This document shows, one piece after another, positions 35,580 through 44,397 of a DNA stretch of 57,953 bases (positions within the stretch are counted from its first letter, which is position 1; every line of letters starts with the position of its first letter). Source of the stretch: Angelakisella sp. (lineage in GTDB: Bacteria > Bacillota > Clostridia > Oscillospirales > Ruminococcaceae); NCBI GenBank assembly GCA_022794295.1, contig JAAWEO010000002.1, positions 1 through 57,953 on the forward strand, read 5' to 3'. The notes beneath the pieces were generated by a model, which worked only from the letters and a program-made list of their open reading frames with translations, was not told where the DNA came from and did no database searches. The translations under genes and the position numbers were made by a program.

Positions 35580-36311
35580 GTGGATATCAGGCTGAACAAA
35601 GAAGGGGAGGTGCCCCTTTACCGACAGCTGGCAGACGGCATTGTTGCCCTGGTGCAGACGGGGGAGCTGCCCATCAATACCATACTCCCCTCGGAGCGCA
35701 GCTTTATGGAAAGCTACGATATCTCCAGAGCCACTGTGCGCCAGGCCTTTGACCGCCTGGCCAAGCTGGGGTATTTGCGCCGGGAGCACGGCCGGGGCAC
35801 CTTTGTGGAGCTGCCGGGAAGCTCCCACCAGCTGGGCAGCTTTCTGGACTTTAAAGAGGAGATGAACGCCGCAGGCCGGGAGGCGGAGACCAGGATCCGA
35901 TTCTTCCGAATCATCCGCTGCTACCCCCAGCTGGCCCCGGTGCTGGGGCTGACAGAAAAGGATTACGCCTATAAGTTTATCCGCCTTCACCTGGCAGACG
36001 GGGTCCCCTTGCTGCTGGAGACCACCTATCTGCCATACAGCCGTTTTGAGGGCTTCGTCCGCCAGGACCTGGAAAAGGCATCCCTTCACGAGATCATTTC
36101 CCGGTGGTACCGCACCCCGGTTACCCACACCCTGGAGTCCTTCGAGATCTGCCGCCTCACCAGGGAGGAGGCGGAGGAGCTGTGCTGTGAGGAGGGAACC
36201 CCTGGGCTCCGGAAGAAAAGAACCTCTTATTTTGGAAATGAAGCAGTAGAATATACAATCAGTATTACGCCAGAAAAGGGACTGGTTTTTAAGGCGGTGA
36301 CAAGGAACTAA
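35580..36311 (+). CDS. GntR/HutC-family regulator with UTRA ligand domain
   Basis: The 243 residues have a GntR winged helix (PLYRQLADGIVALVQTGELPINTILPSERSFMESYDISRATVRQAF, then GYLRREHGRGTFV) and a UTRA domain (residues ~90-240) with LETTYLPYSRFEGF and HTLESFEICRLTREEAEEL. UTRA domains bind sugars, amino sugars or amino acids. The GTG start follows GGGAGG by 8 bp. The gene is monocistronic with a terminator; the only nearby match to a GntR-type operator lies over a promoter at 36467-36518. Confidence 0.88.
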   Translation: MDIRLNKEGEVPLYRQLADGIVALVQTGELPINTILPSERSFMESYDISRATVRQAFDRLAKLGYLRREHGRGTFVELPGSSHQLGSFLDFKEEMNAAGREAETRIRFFRIIRCYPQLAPVLGLTEKDYAYKFIRLHLADGVPLLLETTYLPYSRFEGFVRQDLEKASLHEIISRWYRTPVTHTLESFEICRLTREEAEELCCEEGTPGLRKKRTSYFGNEAVEYTISITPEKGLVFKAVTRN

Positions 36312-36337
36312 AATTTAATTCAGAAAAAGAACAAAGG

Positions 36338-36383
36338 GCAGAGACCAAAAGCTGGATGGCTAGCTGAGGGTCTCTGCTTTTTT
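36338..36383 (+). terminator. Terminator of the GntR/UTRA gene
   Basis: GCAGAGACC pairs with GGTCTCTGC around a 22-nt loop and is followed by six T. Confidence 0.85.
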
Positions 36384-36466
36384 GCGCTTCCAACAAAACA
36401 GTAGAATAAAACTGCACAAAAAACTACATAATATATGTATATTTTTAACGATTTGTCAAAAAACTC

Positions 36467-36518
36467 TTGCATTTCAGGAAACTTCTCTTTATAATAAAAG
36501 AACAGGTACGTACCAGTT
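36467..36518 (+). promoter_or_regulatory. Strong promoter with GntR-type operator, apparently orphaned
   Basis: TTGCAT (36467-36472) and TATAAT (36490-36495) are 17 bp apart. Immediately downstream is AACAGGTACGTACCAGTT (36501-36518), a palindrome with a single mismatched pair around the perfect core GGTACGTACC, as expected for a GntR/HutC repressor. No gene follows: a degraded foldback element begins at ~36543 and a terminator-like hairpin lies at 36880-36919. Confidence 0.6.
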
Positions 36519-36542
36519 GGTTCGAATAACTAGGAGCTAAAA

Positions 36543-36754
36543 ACCTATTCAAGATCTCCAAGTATGCCGAAAGGACAAGGATTTTTCCTTCGCGTTAAGA
36601 GCCGCCTACGGCGGTTGTGCTTTGGACGTGCCTGTGGGCGCAGTCGCCCTGCAAGGCAGAAAATCGCAGTAATACTTGCCGTATTTCAAGATTTTTTAAC
36701 GTAGCAGGGCGGGAAAAGGCCTACCCGTGCGACGTGCGGGAAGATTTTGAATGG
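36543..36754. repeat. Degenerate foldback repeat (copy B)
   Basis: Outer ends ACCTATTCAAGATCTCC and GGAAGATTTTGAATGGG match the terminal repeats of the full elements but in swapped order, so this copy is inverted. The interior keeps AAGTATGCCGAAAGG, ATTTCAAGATTTTTTAACG and GCAGGGCGGGAAAAGG and has an extra GC-rich insertion. The ends are decayed. Confidence 0.65.
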
Positions 36755-36879
36755 GACCTGAAAGTCTCCCTAATGCGGACGCATCTGGGGATGTAGTCCG
36801 CCCGGGCTGCACCCAAAATGCTCGAAAGGCACAAAACTTTTCTTTGCTCAGTACAGGCCCTGTAACCGTCAGAAAATCA

Positions 36880-36919
36880 AAAAACACCGGTGTTCGATAA
36901 AAAGACGCTGGTGTTTTTT
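36880..36919 (+). terminator. Terminator-like hairpin upstream of the ptb promoter
   Basis: AAAAACACC pairs with GGTGTTTTT and ends in a T-run. It would block read-through from the orphan promoter into the sigma-54-controlled cluster. The other ~120 bp between copy B and this hairpin show no gene. Confidence 0.55.
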
Positions 36920-36941
36920 CTTTGTCTGATTTTCGCCAGGA

Positions 36942-36976
36942 GTGCAAAACACCACAATCTCTGCTGCATTTTGCAC
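36942..36976 (+). promoter_or_regulatory. Upstream activator site for the ptb sigma-54 promoter
   Basis: GTGCAAAA and TTTTGCAC form a perfect inverted repeat (36942-36949 and 36969-36976). Read on the minus strand, 36961-36976 is GTGCAAAATGCAGCAG, matching CTGCAAAACGCAGCAG at 50333-50348 (before dctP) at 14 of 16 positions. It lies ~160 bp upstream of the -12 box, a usual distance for a sigma-54 enhancer. Confidence 0.6.
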
Positions 36977-37116
36977 ACTGACCTCAAGCGATTGCTTTTT
37001 TCCCAGTCGTAGATAGAATGAATTCTTATTGCTGCGCCTCCTTCCAGGGCGCAGCTTTGTGTCCGGCGGCCGCAGGAAAAGCCATCTGACGAAAAAATAA
37101 TACCCATTTCGACATG

Positions 37117-37133
37117 TTGGCACAAGCCTTGCT
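37117..37133 (+). promoter_or_regulatory. Sigma-54 (-24/-12) promoter of ptb-buk
   Basis: TTGGCACAAGCCTTGCT matches the sigma-54 consensus TGGCACRNNNNTTGCW at every defined position. It lies 62 bp before the ptb start. The neighbouring sigma-54 activator gene (39512) is the natural partner. Confidence 0.8.
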
Positions 37134-37194
37134 GAATATCTGTGTGAGGACATCGGAGACGATCCTCTACCCGTTATTACAAAGGAGCAGTGCC

Positions 37195-38112
37195 ATGAGC
37201 TTTCGAAATTTTCAGCAGCTTTTTGATTCGGTAAAAGGGCGCCCCCGCCAGCGGGCTGCCATTATTTGGGGGGAGGATGACCACACCGTGGAGGCGGCAG
37301 CTGCGGCGTGGCAAGGGGGCAGCATCGAGCCCGTCTTTATCGGTCCTCCCGGCTCTGTGGAGACCCGGTGGAAGGGACTGGGGCTTGCCGGCTGCCCTGC
37401 CGTAATCCCCGCCGCCACCCCGGAGGAAGCGGTGGCCGAAGCGATCCGCCTTGTCCGTCTGGGCCAGGCCGGGCTGATCGTGAAGGGCCTGGTGGAGACC
37501 GCCCTTGTTATGGGCCGGTTAGTCCGAAAGGAAAACGGCCTTTGCCGGGACGGGGTCCTTTCCCACCTCACCCTGATGGAGCTCCCCAGCTACCACAAGC
37601 TTTTGGGCCTTACCGACTGCGCCCTTCTTACCTACCCCACCCAGGAGCAGAAGAAGGCGGCCATCCGCAACGCCCTGGACTTTTACCGGGGGGTGGGCCA
37701 GAAGGAGGTCAAGGTGGCAGTGCTGGCGGCGGTGGAGAAGGAGAACCCCAAAATGCCGGAGACGGTGGACGCAGCCCGGCTGAAGGAAGCCGGACAAAGG
37801 GGAGAATTCCCCGGCGGTATCCTGGAGGGGCCTATCTCCTATGATTTGGCTGTGGTAAGGGAGGCGGCAGAGATCAAGGGATTCCGAAGCCCGGTGGCTG
37901 GGGATGCCGACCTTTTGGTGGTGCCCGGCATTGCGGCGGGAAACCTGCTGGTGAAGGCCCTGTCCTACAGCGCCGGGGGGACCACCGCCGCAGTGGTCCT
38001 GGGGGCGGCAGTGCCCATCGTCATTCCCTCCCGCTCCTCCCCGGTGCGGAGCAAGGTAACTGCCATCAGGCTGGCGGCGGCAATGGCATCGGGCGGAAAG
38101 GAGAGATCCTGA
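37195..38112 (+). CDS. ptb: Phosphate butyryltransferase (acyl-CoA to acyl-phosphate)
   Basis: The 305-residue enzyme of the phosphate acetyl/butyryltransferase family exchanges CoA for phosphate on short acyl-CoAs. Family features are AAIIWGEDDHTVEAAAAA, LIVKGLVETALVMGRLVRKENGL, LLGLTDCALLTYPTQEQK, ILEGPISYDLAV, and the C-terminal VPGIAAGNLLVKALSYSAGGTTAAVVLGA then PIVIPSRSSP. AAAGGAG precedes the ATG at 37195; the longer frame has no support and overlaps the promoter. It overlaps the kinase gene by one base. Here it probably handles an acyl-CoA from the oxidoreductase encoded at 45.1-47.7 kb. Confidence 0.9.
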   Translation: MSFRNFQQLFDSVKGRPRQRAAIIWGEDDHTVEAAAAAWQGGSIEPVFIGPPGSVETRWKGLGLAGCPAVIPAATPEEAVAEAIRLVRLGQAGLIVKGLVETALVMGRLVRKENGLCRDGVLSHLTLMELPSYHKLLGLTDCALLTYPTQEQKKAAIRNALDFYRGVGQKEVKVAVLAAVEKENPKMPETVDAARLKEAGQRGEFPGGILEGPISYDLAVVREAAEIKGFRSPVAGDADLLVVPGIAAGNLLVKALSYSAGGTTAAVVLGAAVPIVIPSRSSPVRSKVTAIRLAAAMASGGKERS

Positions 38113-39254
38113 TGGAAAAAGAGCTGATCCTGGCGATCAATCCCGGTTCCACCTCCATGAAGCTGGGGGTATACCGGGGCACCGAACAGATTGCAAGAAA
38201 GCAGGTGGATTACACCGCGGCGGAATTGGCCCCCTATAAGACCATCTCCGCCCAGCTGGAGCTCCGGGCCCGGACGGTGGAGGAGTTTCTCTCCACCCTG
38301 AAGCCCTATGGGAAGCTGGCTGCGGCGGTGGGGCGGGGCGGGGTGATCGTCCCGGTGGAAAGCGGCGCCTACCAGGTCAACGAGCTGATGGTGGACCGGC
38401 TTCTCAACCGCCCCCTGGGGCAGCATGCCTCCAACCTGGGCGGGGTGCTGGCATACCGGGTGGCAAAGCCCCTGGGCATCCCTGCCTATGTCTATGACGG
38501 GGTCACCGTAAGCGAGCTGGAACCCCTGGCCCTCCTGACCGGCTGCCGGGAGGTGATCCGCCTCAGCCGCTGCCATGCCCTGAACATGCGGGCGATGGCT
38601 ATCCGGGCCGCCAGGGAGGCGGGGCGCTCCTGCCGGGAGCTGAACCAGATCGTGGTCCATATGGGGGGCGGCATCACCATGTCCGCCCACCGCAGGGGGC
38701 GGATGGTGGATGTGGTTCTGGATTCCGAGGGCCCTTTTTCCCCGGAAAGGGCGGGGAGGCTCCCGGTCACCCCACTTCTCCGCTATGCCGCTGCCCGGGG
38801 ACTGGGACCGGAGGAGCTGATCCGCCAGACCCGGGGGCAGGGGGGATTGGTCGCATTGCTGGGAACCAACGATGCCCGGGAGGTAGAGCGCCGGATCCTG
38901 GCAGGGGATATAATGGCCCGGCTGGTATATGAGACCATGGCCTGCCAAACCTCCAAGGGAGTGGGGGAGCTGGCTGCCGTCCTGGAGGGGCAGGTGGACC
39001 AGATCGTCCTCACCGGTGCCATCGCCTGGTCCCAGATGTTCCTCTCCTGGCTGATCCCCCGCATCCGCTTTTTGGGGGAGGTGGTGGTCCTGCCGGGGGA
39101 GGACGAGCTGGAGGCCCTGAGCCAAGGGGCCCTCCGGGTGCTCCGGGGGGAGGAAACAGCACACCCCTACACCCCGGAGCTGGACCGCCGGGGGGAGTCC
39201 GAGCTTATGGAGCTGGCAATGGCGGAGTATCAGCGAAGCTTGAAAAAAAGCTAA
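38112..39254 (+). CDS. buk: Butyrate kinase-family acyl kinase
   Basis: This ASKHA-fold kinase of 380 residues carries LAINPGSTSMKLGVY (phosphate-1), NQIVVHMGGGITMSAHRRGRMVDVV (phosphate-2/connect), EGPFSPERAGRLP and the adenosine loop QIVLTGAIAWSQMF. It turns acyl-phosphate plus ADP into acid plus ATP. It is slightly longer than typical Buk (~355) because of a C-terminal extension. The pair ptb-buk is fused to a catabolic cluster rather than to a butyryl-CoA synthesis operon, so branched or hydroxylated acids are possible substrates. The TAA stop is the target of a foldback element insertion. Confidence 0.9.
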   Translation: MEKELILAINPGSTSMKLGVYRGTEQIARKQVDYTAAELAPYKTISAQLELRARTVEEFLSTLKPYGKLAAAVGRGGVIVPVESGAYQVNELMVDRLLNRPLGQHASNLGGVLAYRVAKPLGIPAYVYDGVTVSELEPLALLTGCREVIRLSRCHALNMRAMAIRAAREAGRSCRELNQIVVHMGGGITMSAHRRGRMVDVVLDSEGPFSPERAGRLPVTPLLRYAAARGLGPEELIRQTRGQGGLVALLGTNDAREVERRILAGDIMARLVYETMACQTSKGVGELAAVLEGQVDQIVLTGAIAWSQMFLSWLIPRIRFLGEVVVLPGEDELEALSQGALRVLRGEETAHPYTPELDRRGESELMELAMAEYQRSLKKS

Positions 39255-39415
39255 GAGCCCATTCAAAATCTCCCTGCACGCCGCCAGGGCCGGCCTTTTC
39301 CCGTCCTGCTGCGTTAAAAAATCTTGAAATACAGCAAGTATTCCTGCGATTTTTTGCCTTGCAGAACAGAAAAATCCCTGCCCTTTCGGCATACTTGGAG
39401 ATCTTGAATAGGCTC
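39255..39415 (+). mobile_element. Foldback (MITE-like) element, copy C
   Basis: The 161-bp element has 19-bp terminal inverted repeats (GAGCCCATTCAAAATCTCC and GGAGATCTTGAATAGGCTC, 17 of 19 complementary) and an inner hairpin AAAAAATCTTG...GATTTTTT. It begins immediately after the buk TAA. The right flank is AGA, so the target duplication seen for the other full copies is not preserved. Length equals copy E. Confidence 0.8.
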
Positions 39416-39511
39416 AGAGCAGCCGCCCAAAGTGCTCTTGCCGAAAACAAAGGGAGGGTACCGCCCTGTGGCAGGTGCCGGATCAACAGAAAGAACAAGG
39501 AGGACCGGCAA

Positions 39512-41437
39512 ATGAAAAACGCCCTGATCGTAGCGCCCTTTCGACAGATGGAGCCCTTTTACCGGCGGGAGCTGAAAAAGAGAGGACTGGACATTGACAT
39601 TATCAGTGTCATCCGCAGGCAGGACCAAAGCTACACAAAGTCTATTTTGACCCGGGTGGAGGAACAGGTGGCCTCCGGCAAGGAAATCGTTATTACCCGG
39701 GGGACCCTGGCCAACGAGATCCGGCGCCGCTTTCCCCAGATCCAGGTGGTGGAGCTGGATATCACCGACCTGGATGTGCTGGAGACCATGCAGAAGTATG
39801 TGGGAAGCGAACAGACCGTTGCGGCCGTGGAGTGCTCCGCCTTTGTCCACAAGGTGGAACGGGTAGGGAAGCTGCTGGGGATCCCGGTGGCAGGGTACAT
39901 TGCGGGGAGCATCGCGGAGCTTCAGGAAAAAATCCTGGAGGCGGCGAAGGAAGGGTATCGGGTGATCATCAGCGGGGGCTGGGGGCAGTACGACAACCAG
40001 AACCTCCGCCTTCTGGCCCCCTACTCCGTTGCCTACGAGATGGTGGCTTGCTCCGAGGAGGCGGTCACTGCCTCCATTGAACGGGCCCTGGATGTCTGCC
40101 AGGCCATCCAGGTGGAAAAGCAGCAGAAGGAGATGCTCCATACCATCATCGACTTTTCCCCCAATGGCTTGATTGCCGTGGACAGCGCCGGACGGATCAC
40201 CCTTTATAACTCCAGGGCACGGCGGATGCTGGGGCTGGATGATCTTTCCCAGGGGCAGCCCATTTCCCGGGTGATGCCGGAGCTGCACCTGGAGGAGACG
40301 GTGAAAAGCGGCCAGGAGGAGCGAAACCGGGTGATCAAAAGCCGGGAGCTGGTGGTGACCAACATCCCTCTCCGGGCGGGGAAGGAGGTGCTGGGGGCCA
40401 TCTCCACCTTCCAGAAGATCCAGGATATTGAGGAATCGGGCCGCAGGATGCGCTCCCAGCTGGCCCAAAAGGGGCTGACCGCCCACTACACCTTTGACGA
40501 CCTGATCGGGGAGAGCCACAGCCTGGGCCAAACCAAAAAACTGGCCCGGACCTTCTGCCAGCTGGATTCCACCATTCTGATCACCGGGGAGACCGGCACC
40601 GGCAAGGAGATCCTGGCCCAGTCCATCCACAACGCCAGCCCCCGGCAGGGAGAGCCCTTTGTGGCGGTGAACTGCTCCGCCCTACCGGGCTCCCTGCTGG
40701 AAAGCGAGCTGTTCGGCTATGTGGACGGGGCCTTTACCGGGGCCCGGCGGGGAGGCAGCGCCGGTCTTTTCGAGCTGGCCCACAAGGGGACCATCTTTCT
40801 GGACGAGATCGGAGAGATCGACAAGCGGATGCAGGCCCTGCTTCTCCGGGTCCTCCAGGAAAAGGAGGTGCGCCGGGTGGGAGGGGAGAAGGTCATCCCC
40901 ATCGATGTTCGGGTCATCGCCGCTACCAACCAGGACCTTTACGAGGCGGTGCTGGACGGGAAGTTCCGCAACGACCTGTACTTCCGCCTCAGCATCCTGA
41001 ACATCCACCTGCCCGCCCTGCGCAAGCGGAGGGAAGACATCCCCCTTTTGGTGGAGTCTCTCATTGGGGAGCTGGATCGCAGGCTGGGGTGCCGGGTGAG
41101 CGGGGTGGACGGGGAGATCCTCCAGGTGCTCCGGGAATACAACTGGCCCGGCAACGTCCGGGAGCTGCGAAACACCCTGGAGAAGATTGTGGCCCTGACC
41201 CGGGAGGGGGTGGCCCGGCGGGAGGCCATTATCCCGGTGCTTCAGGACCTGTACTACCGCCAGCAAAAGCACGAGAGCCGCGCCCACGGGGGCCAGACTA
41301 TAGAAGAACTGGAGCGCAGGGCCATTGCCGAGGCCCTTTTGGAGGAAAACGGCAACCGCACCCGGGCCGCCCGCCGCCTGGGGATGGACCGGAGCACCCT
41401 GCTGCGGAAGATCGAGCGGTACGGGATCAAGGGATAA
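39512..41437 (+). CDS. PrpR-like sigma-54 activator (PrpR_N, PAS, AAA+, Fis HTH)
   Basis: The 641-residue activator has an N-terminal PrpR sensor domain (~1-190, GGWGQYDNQNLR, VVELDITDLDVL), a PAS domain (~205-305, FSPNGLIAVDSAGRITLYNSRARRMLGL), a AAA+ domain (~325-565) with Walker A GETGTGKE, the sigma-54 contact loop GAFTGA, Walker B GTIFLDEIGEID and arginine-finger region FRNDLYFRLS, and a C-terminal Fis helix-turn-helix NRTRAARRLGMDRSTLLRKIERYG. PrpR_N domains sense 2-methylcitrate or other organic acids. AAGGAGG sets the ATG at 39512; the longer frame starts inside a repeat. It is placed between buk and the dehydratase gene and should drive the promoters at 37117 and 50398. Confidence 0.92.
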   Translation: MKNALIVAPFRQMEPFYRRELKKRGLDIDIISVIRRQDQSYTKSILTRVEEQVASGKEIVITRGTLANEIRRRFPQIQVVELDITDLDVLETMQKYVGSEQTVAAVECSAFVHKVERVGKLLGIPVAGYIAGSIAELQEKILEAAKEGYRVIISGGWGQYDNQNLRLLAPYSVAYEMVACSEEAVTASIERALDVCQAIQVEKQQKEMLHTIIDFSPNGLIAVDSAGRITLYNSRARRMLGLDDLSQGQPISRVMPELHLEETVKSGQEERNRVIKSRELVVTNIPLRAGKEVLGAISTFQKIQDIEESGRRMRSQLAQKGLTAHYTFDDLIGESHSLGQTKKLARTFCQLDSTILITGETGTGKEILAQSIHNASPRQGEPFVAVNCSALPGSLLESELFGYVDGAFTGARRGGSAGLFELAHKGTIFLDEIGEIDKRMQALLLRVLQEKEVRRVGGEKVIPIDVRVIAATNQDLYEAVLDGKFRNDLYFRLSILNIHLPALRKRREDIPLLVESLIGELDRRLGCRVSGVDGEILQVLREYNWPGNVRELRNTLEKIVALTREGVARREAIIPVLQDLYYRQQKHESRAHGGQTIEELERRAIAEALLEENGNRTRAARRLGMDRSTLLRKIERYGIKG

Positions 41438-41460
41438 ACGAAAAAAGGAGGAGACAGCCC

Positions 41461-43122
41461 ATGCGAAGCGACACCATGAAACGCGGCATCCACCGCATCT
41501 CCACCCGGGCCTTGCTAAAGGGGGCGGGGTACCGCCAGGGGGATATTGACCGGCCCTTCATCGGGGTCATCAACGCCTACAGCCCGGCCTTTCCGGGGCA
41601 TATGGGGATGGACAAGCTGACCCGGGCGGTGGAGGAAGGGATCTGGCGGGCAGGGGGGACCCCCCTGGCTTGCACCACCATTGGGGTGTGTGACGGATAC
41701 TGCGCCGGGCACGAGGGGATGCGCTGGTCCCTCCCCAGCCGGGAGTTGATCGCCGATTCCATTGAGACCATGGCCCAGGCCCACCGCCTGGATGGACTGG
41801 TGCTGGTCACCGGCTGTGACAAGATCACCCCCGGGATGCTGATGGCTGCCGCCCGCCTGGACCTCCCCGCCATTGTGGTAAACAGTGGTCCCATGCTCCC
41901 TGGGCGGCTGGGGGAGGAGGACCTGGACCTGGCCGCCCTGGGGCGGATCCGGGGGAAGGTGGTCAAGGGGGAGCTGCCGGAAACCGCCCTGCCGGCCATC
42001 GAGGAGGAGGCCTGTCCCGGCTGCGGCAGCTGTGCCGGGATGTTCACCGCCAACTCCATGGGCTGCCTTACCGAGGCCCTGGGGATGGCTCTGCCGGGGA
42101 ACGGGACGATACCGGCGGTCCACTCCGGGCGGCTCCGCCTGGCTAAGGATTCCGGGGAGCGGATCGTGGAGATGGTGCTGGCGGACCGGAGGCCCTCGCA
42201 GATCATGACCCCTGCCGCCTTTGCCAATGCCATTGCGGCGGATCTGATGATCGGCTGCTCCACCAACACCACCCTGCACCTGCCGGCCATCGCCCGGGAG
42301 CTGGGCATCCCCCTCTCCCTTCGGGAGTTTGACGAGGCCAGCAGACGGATCCCCAACCTCTGCCATCTCTCCCCCTCAGGGAGCCGCTATCTCACCGATT
42401 TCCACCGGGCCGGGGGAATGAGCGCCCTGCTCCGCGCCGGTATGGAGGGAGGATTTGTGGATGGTTCTGCCCTCACCGTCACCGGGGAAGCCTTGGGGGA
42501 TGTCATCAAGGACGCCCGGGCCGGTGACCCGGAGGTGATCCGCCCTCTGGACCGCCCCTATCTCAAGGAAGGGGGGCTGGCGGTGCTCTACGGAAATATT
42601 GCCCCCCAGGGGTGTGTTATCAAAACCGCTGCCTGTCCTCCGGAGATGTTTACCTTTGAAGGGATCGCCAGGGTCTTCGATTCCGAGGAGGCCACCGCCG
42701 CCGCTCTCCGGGAAGGGGGGATCCAAAAAGGGGACCTTATCGTGGTCCGGTACGAGGGGCCCAAGGGTGGTCCGGGAATGCGGGAGATGGTCCACCTGAC
42801 CGGCCTTCTGCTGGGCATGGGTCTGGGGAAAGAGGTGGCCCTTCTCACTGACGGACGGTTCTCCGGGGTGAGCGGCGGGGCTTCCTTCGGCCACATCTCC
42901 CCAGAGGCGGCTCTGGGAGGGCCCATCGCCCTGGTCAAAACCGGGGACCGGATCCGGTACAGCATTCCGGAGCGGTGGATCACCCTGGATGTAGCCGGGG
43001 AGGAGTTGGAGCGGCGCAGGCGGGAGCTGGTTCCCCCCAAAAGAGAGATCCCCAAGGGGTATCTCCGGCGGTATGCTGCCCTGGTGGGGCCGGTGGCCCA
43101 TGGGGCGGTCCTGGAGGAGTAG
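41461..43122 (+). CDS. IlvD/Edd-family iron-sulfur dehydratase
   Basis: The 553-residue protein has the family core: PFIGVINAYSPAFPGH, TIGVCDGYCAGHEGMRWSLPSRELIADSIE, GCDKITPGMLMAAARLDLP, CPGCGSCAGMFTANSMGCLTEALGMALPGNGT, and late LTDGRFSGVSGG. The cluster-binding cysteines of GCDK and CGSCAGM are present. Dihydroxy-acid dehydratase makes 2-oxoacids from 2,3-dihydroxyacids; sugar-acid dehydratases share the fold. No ilvB, ilvC or leu genes are near, and it lies with acid-degradation genes, so a catabolic substrate is more likely than branched-chain synthesis. AAAGGAGGAG precedes the ATG. It follows the activator gene by 23 bp. Confidence 0.85.
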   Translation: MRSDTMKRGIHRISTRALLKGAGYRQGDIDRPFIGVINAYSPAFPGHMGMDKLTRAVEEGIWRAGGTPLACTTIGVCDGYCAGHEGMRWSLPSRELIADSIETMAQAHRLDGLVLVTGCDKITPGMLMAAARLDLPAIVVNSGPMLPGRLGEEDLDLAALGRIRGKVVKGELPETALPAIEEEACPGCGSCAGMFTANSMGCLTEALGMALPGNGTIPAVHSGRLRLAKDSGERIVEMVLADRRPSQIMTPAAFANAIAADLMIGCSTNTTLHLPAIARELGIPLSLREFDEASRRIPNLCHLSPSGSRYLTDFHRAGGMSALLRAGMEGGFVDGSALTVTGEALGDVIKDARAGDPEVIRPLDRPYLKEGGLAVLYGNIAPQGCVIKTAACPPEMFTFEGIARVFDSEEATAAALREGGIQKGDLIVVRYEGPKGGPGMREMVHLTGLLLGMGLGKEVALLTDGRFSGVSGGASFGHISPEAALGGPIALVKTGDRIRYSIPERWITLDVAGEELERRRRELVPPKREIPKGYLRRYAALVGPVAHGAVLEE

Positions 43123-43137
43123 AAAGGAGAAGGAGCG

Positions 43138-44397
43138 ATGGAAATCACATTGCAGCAAAATGCCTGGCAGGGCTTCCAACCTGTTGCCATCCGTCTGCCG
43201 GATCACTGGGAGGTGGAGCTCCACGGCATCCCTGGGGATGATCTGCCCCCGCTGACCAAGGAGCAGATCCGGGAGCGGCTGAACGCCCCCTATGGAATGG
43301 CTCCCCTAAGGGAGCTGGCAAGGGGCCGGAAGGAGGCAGCCATTGTCTTTGACGACATCACCCGGGGCACCCCCACCCAGGTCATGGCAGAGGCGGTGCT
43401 GGAGGAGCTCCACGCCGCGGGGCTCCAAAGGGAACAGATCCGGTTCCTCTGCGCCCTGGGGACCCACGGGGCCCACACCCGCCAGCAGTTCGTCCAAAAG
43501 CTGGGGGAGGAGATCTGCCGCCGGTATAGGGTCTACAACCACAACTGCTTTGACAACTGTGTCCCCATCGGCACCACCGGCCGGGGGGTAGAGGTGAAGA
43601 TCAACCGGGAGCTGATGGAATGCGACCTGAAGATCGGTCTGGGAGCCCTGACTCCCCATGTGTTCAATGCCTTTGGCGGAGGCGGCAAGCTCCTTTTCCC
43701 CGGTATGGCTTCCATTGAGACCATTGTCCAAAACCACACCACCGCCGTGGAGTTCCTCCGGGAGCACCGGCTGAACAGCACCGAGAGGATGGGGGACCTG
43801 GGGATGGACGGGATGCGCACAGAGATTGAGGAGATGACCCGGATGGTGGGGGAGTTTTTCAAGGTGGACTGCATCTACAACACCCGCCTGGAGCCGGTGG
43901 ACCTTTACGCCGGGGATCCTATCCAGGCCTACTACGCCGGGGTTCCCGCCGCCCGACGGTTATACCGGACAAAGCGCCCGGTGGATAAGGACATCGTCAT
44001 TGTCAACGCCAACGCCAAGGCCAGCGAGGCCAACATCGCCGTCAGCCTGGCCTGTATGGGACTTTCCCCCGAGGGGGGCGACATTGTCCTGGTGGACCAC
44101 ACCAGCCTGGGGCAGATCCCCCACTACGTCTTTGGGTACTTCGGTAAAAACAGCGGCGGACGGATGTGCGGCAGGATCTTCCGCAGCCGCCCCCAGGTGC
44201 GGCGGATCCTTTGCAATATGCCCTATCCCGACCTGGGCAGCGCCCCCCTCTTTGGGGATGTGGACAAGCAGGTGTACACCCAGACCTGGGAGGAGACCCT
44301 GGCCCTGCTGGAAAAGGACTATGGCCCCGGCACCCGGGTCTCGGTGATTGCAGATGGCACCATCACCTACTTTGCCAGGGAGGGGGAGGGGTGTTGA
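43138..44397 (+). CDS. LarA-family (nickel-pincer) racemase/epimerase-like protein
   Basis: The 419-residue protein keeps LarA landmarks: the N-terminal AIVFDDITRGTP, the catalytic/nickel region FLCALGTHGAHT, a second histidine in VYNHNCFDN, VKINRELMECDLKIGLGALTPHVFNAFGGGGKLLFPG. LarA enzymes invert C2 of 2-hydroxyacids with a nickel pincer cofactor made by LarB, LarC and LarE, none of which is in this window. The family includes lactate, malate, hydroxyglutarate and gluconate epimerases, so the substrate is open. AAAGGAGAAGGAGCG precedes the ATG. It overlaps the next gene. Confidence 0.82.
   Translation: MEITLQQNAWQGFQPVAIRLPDHWEVELHGIPGDDLPPLTKEQIRERLNAPYGMAPLRELARGRKEAAIVFDDITRGTPTQVMAEAVLEELHAAGLQREQIRFLCALGTHGAHTRQQFVQKLGEEICRRYRVYNHNCFDNCVPIGTTGRGVEVKINRELMECDLKIGLGALTPHVFNAFGGGGKLLFPGMASIETIVQNHTTAVEFLREHRLNSTERMGDLGMDGMRTEIEEMTRMVGEFFKVDCIYNTRLEPVDLYAGDPIQAYYAGVPAARRLYRTKRPVDKDIVIVNANAKASEANIAVSLACMGLSPEGGDIVLVDHTSLGQIPHYVFGYFGKNSGGRMCGRIFRSRPQVRRILCNMPYPDLGSAPLFGDVDKQVYTQTWEETLALLEKDYGPGTRVSVIADGTITYFAREGEGC

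Noticed and set aside
36505-36535. Possible tRNA T-loop (GGTTCGAATAA)
   Set aside because: No acceptor, D-arm or anticodon stem can be built around it.
37965-39392. 475-codon minus-strand ORF opposite buk
   Set aside because: Shadow of butyrate kinase; it even runs through the foldback element, which is not coding.
41461-43122. Calling the dehydratase ilvD of branched-chain amino acid synthesis
   Set aside because: No ilvB, ilvN, ilvC or leu genes are nearby and it is embedded in a sigma-54-controlled catabolic cluster; the family name is kept but not the biosynthetic role.
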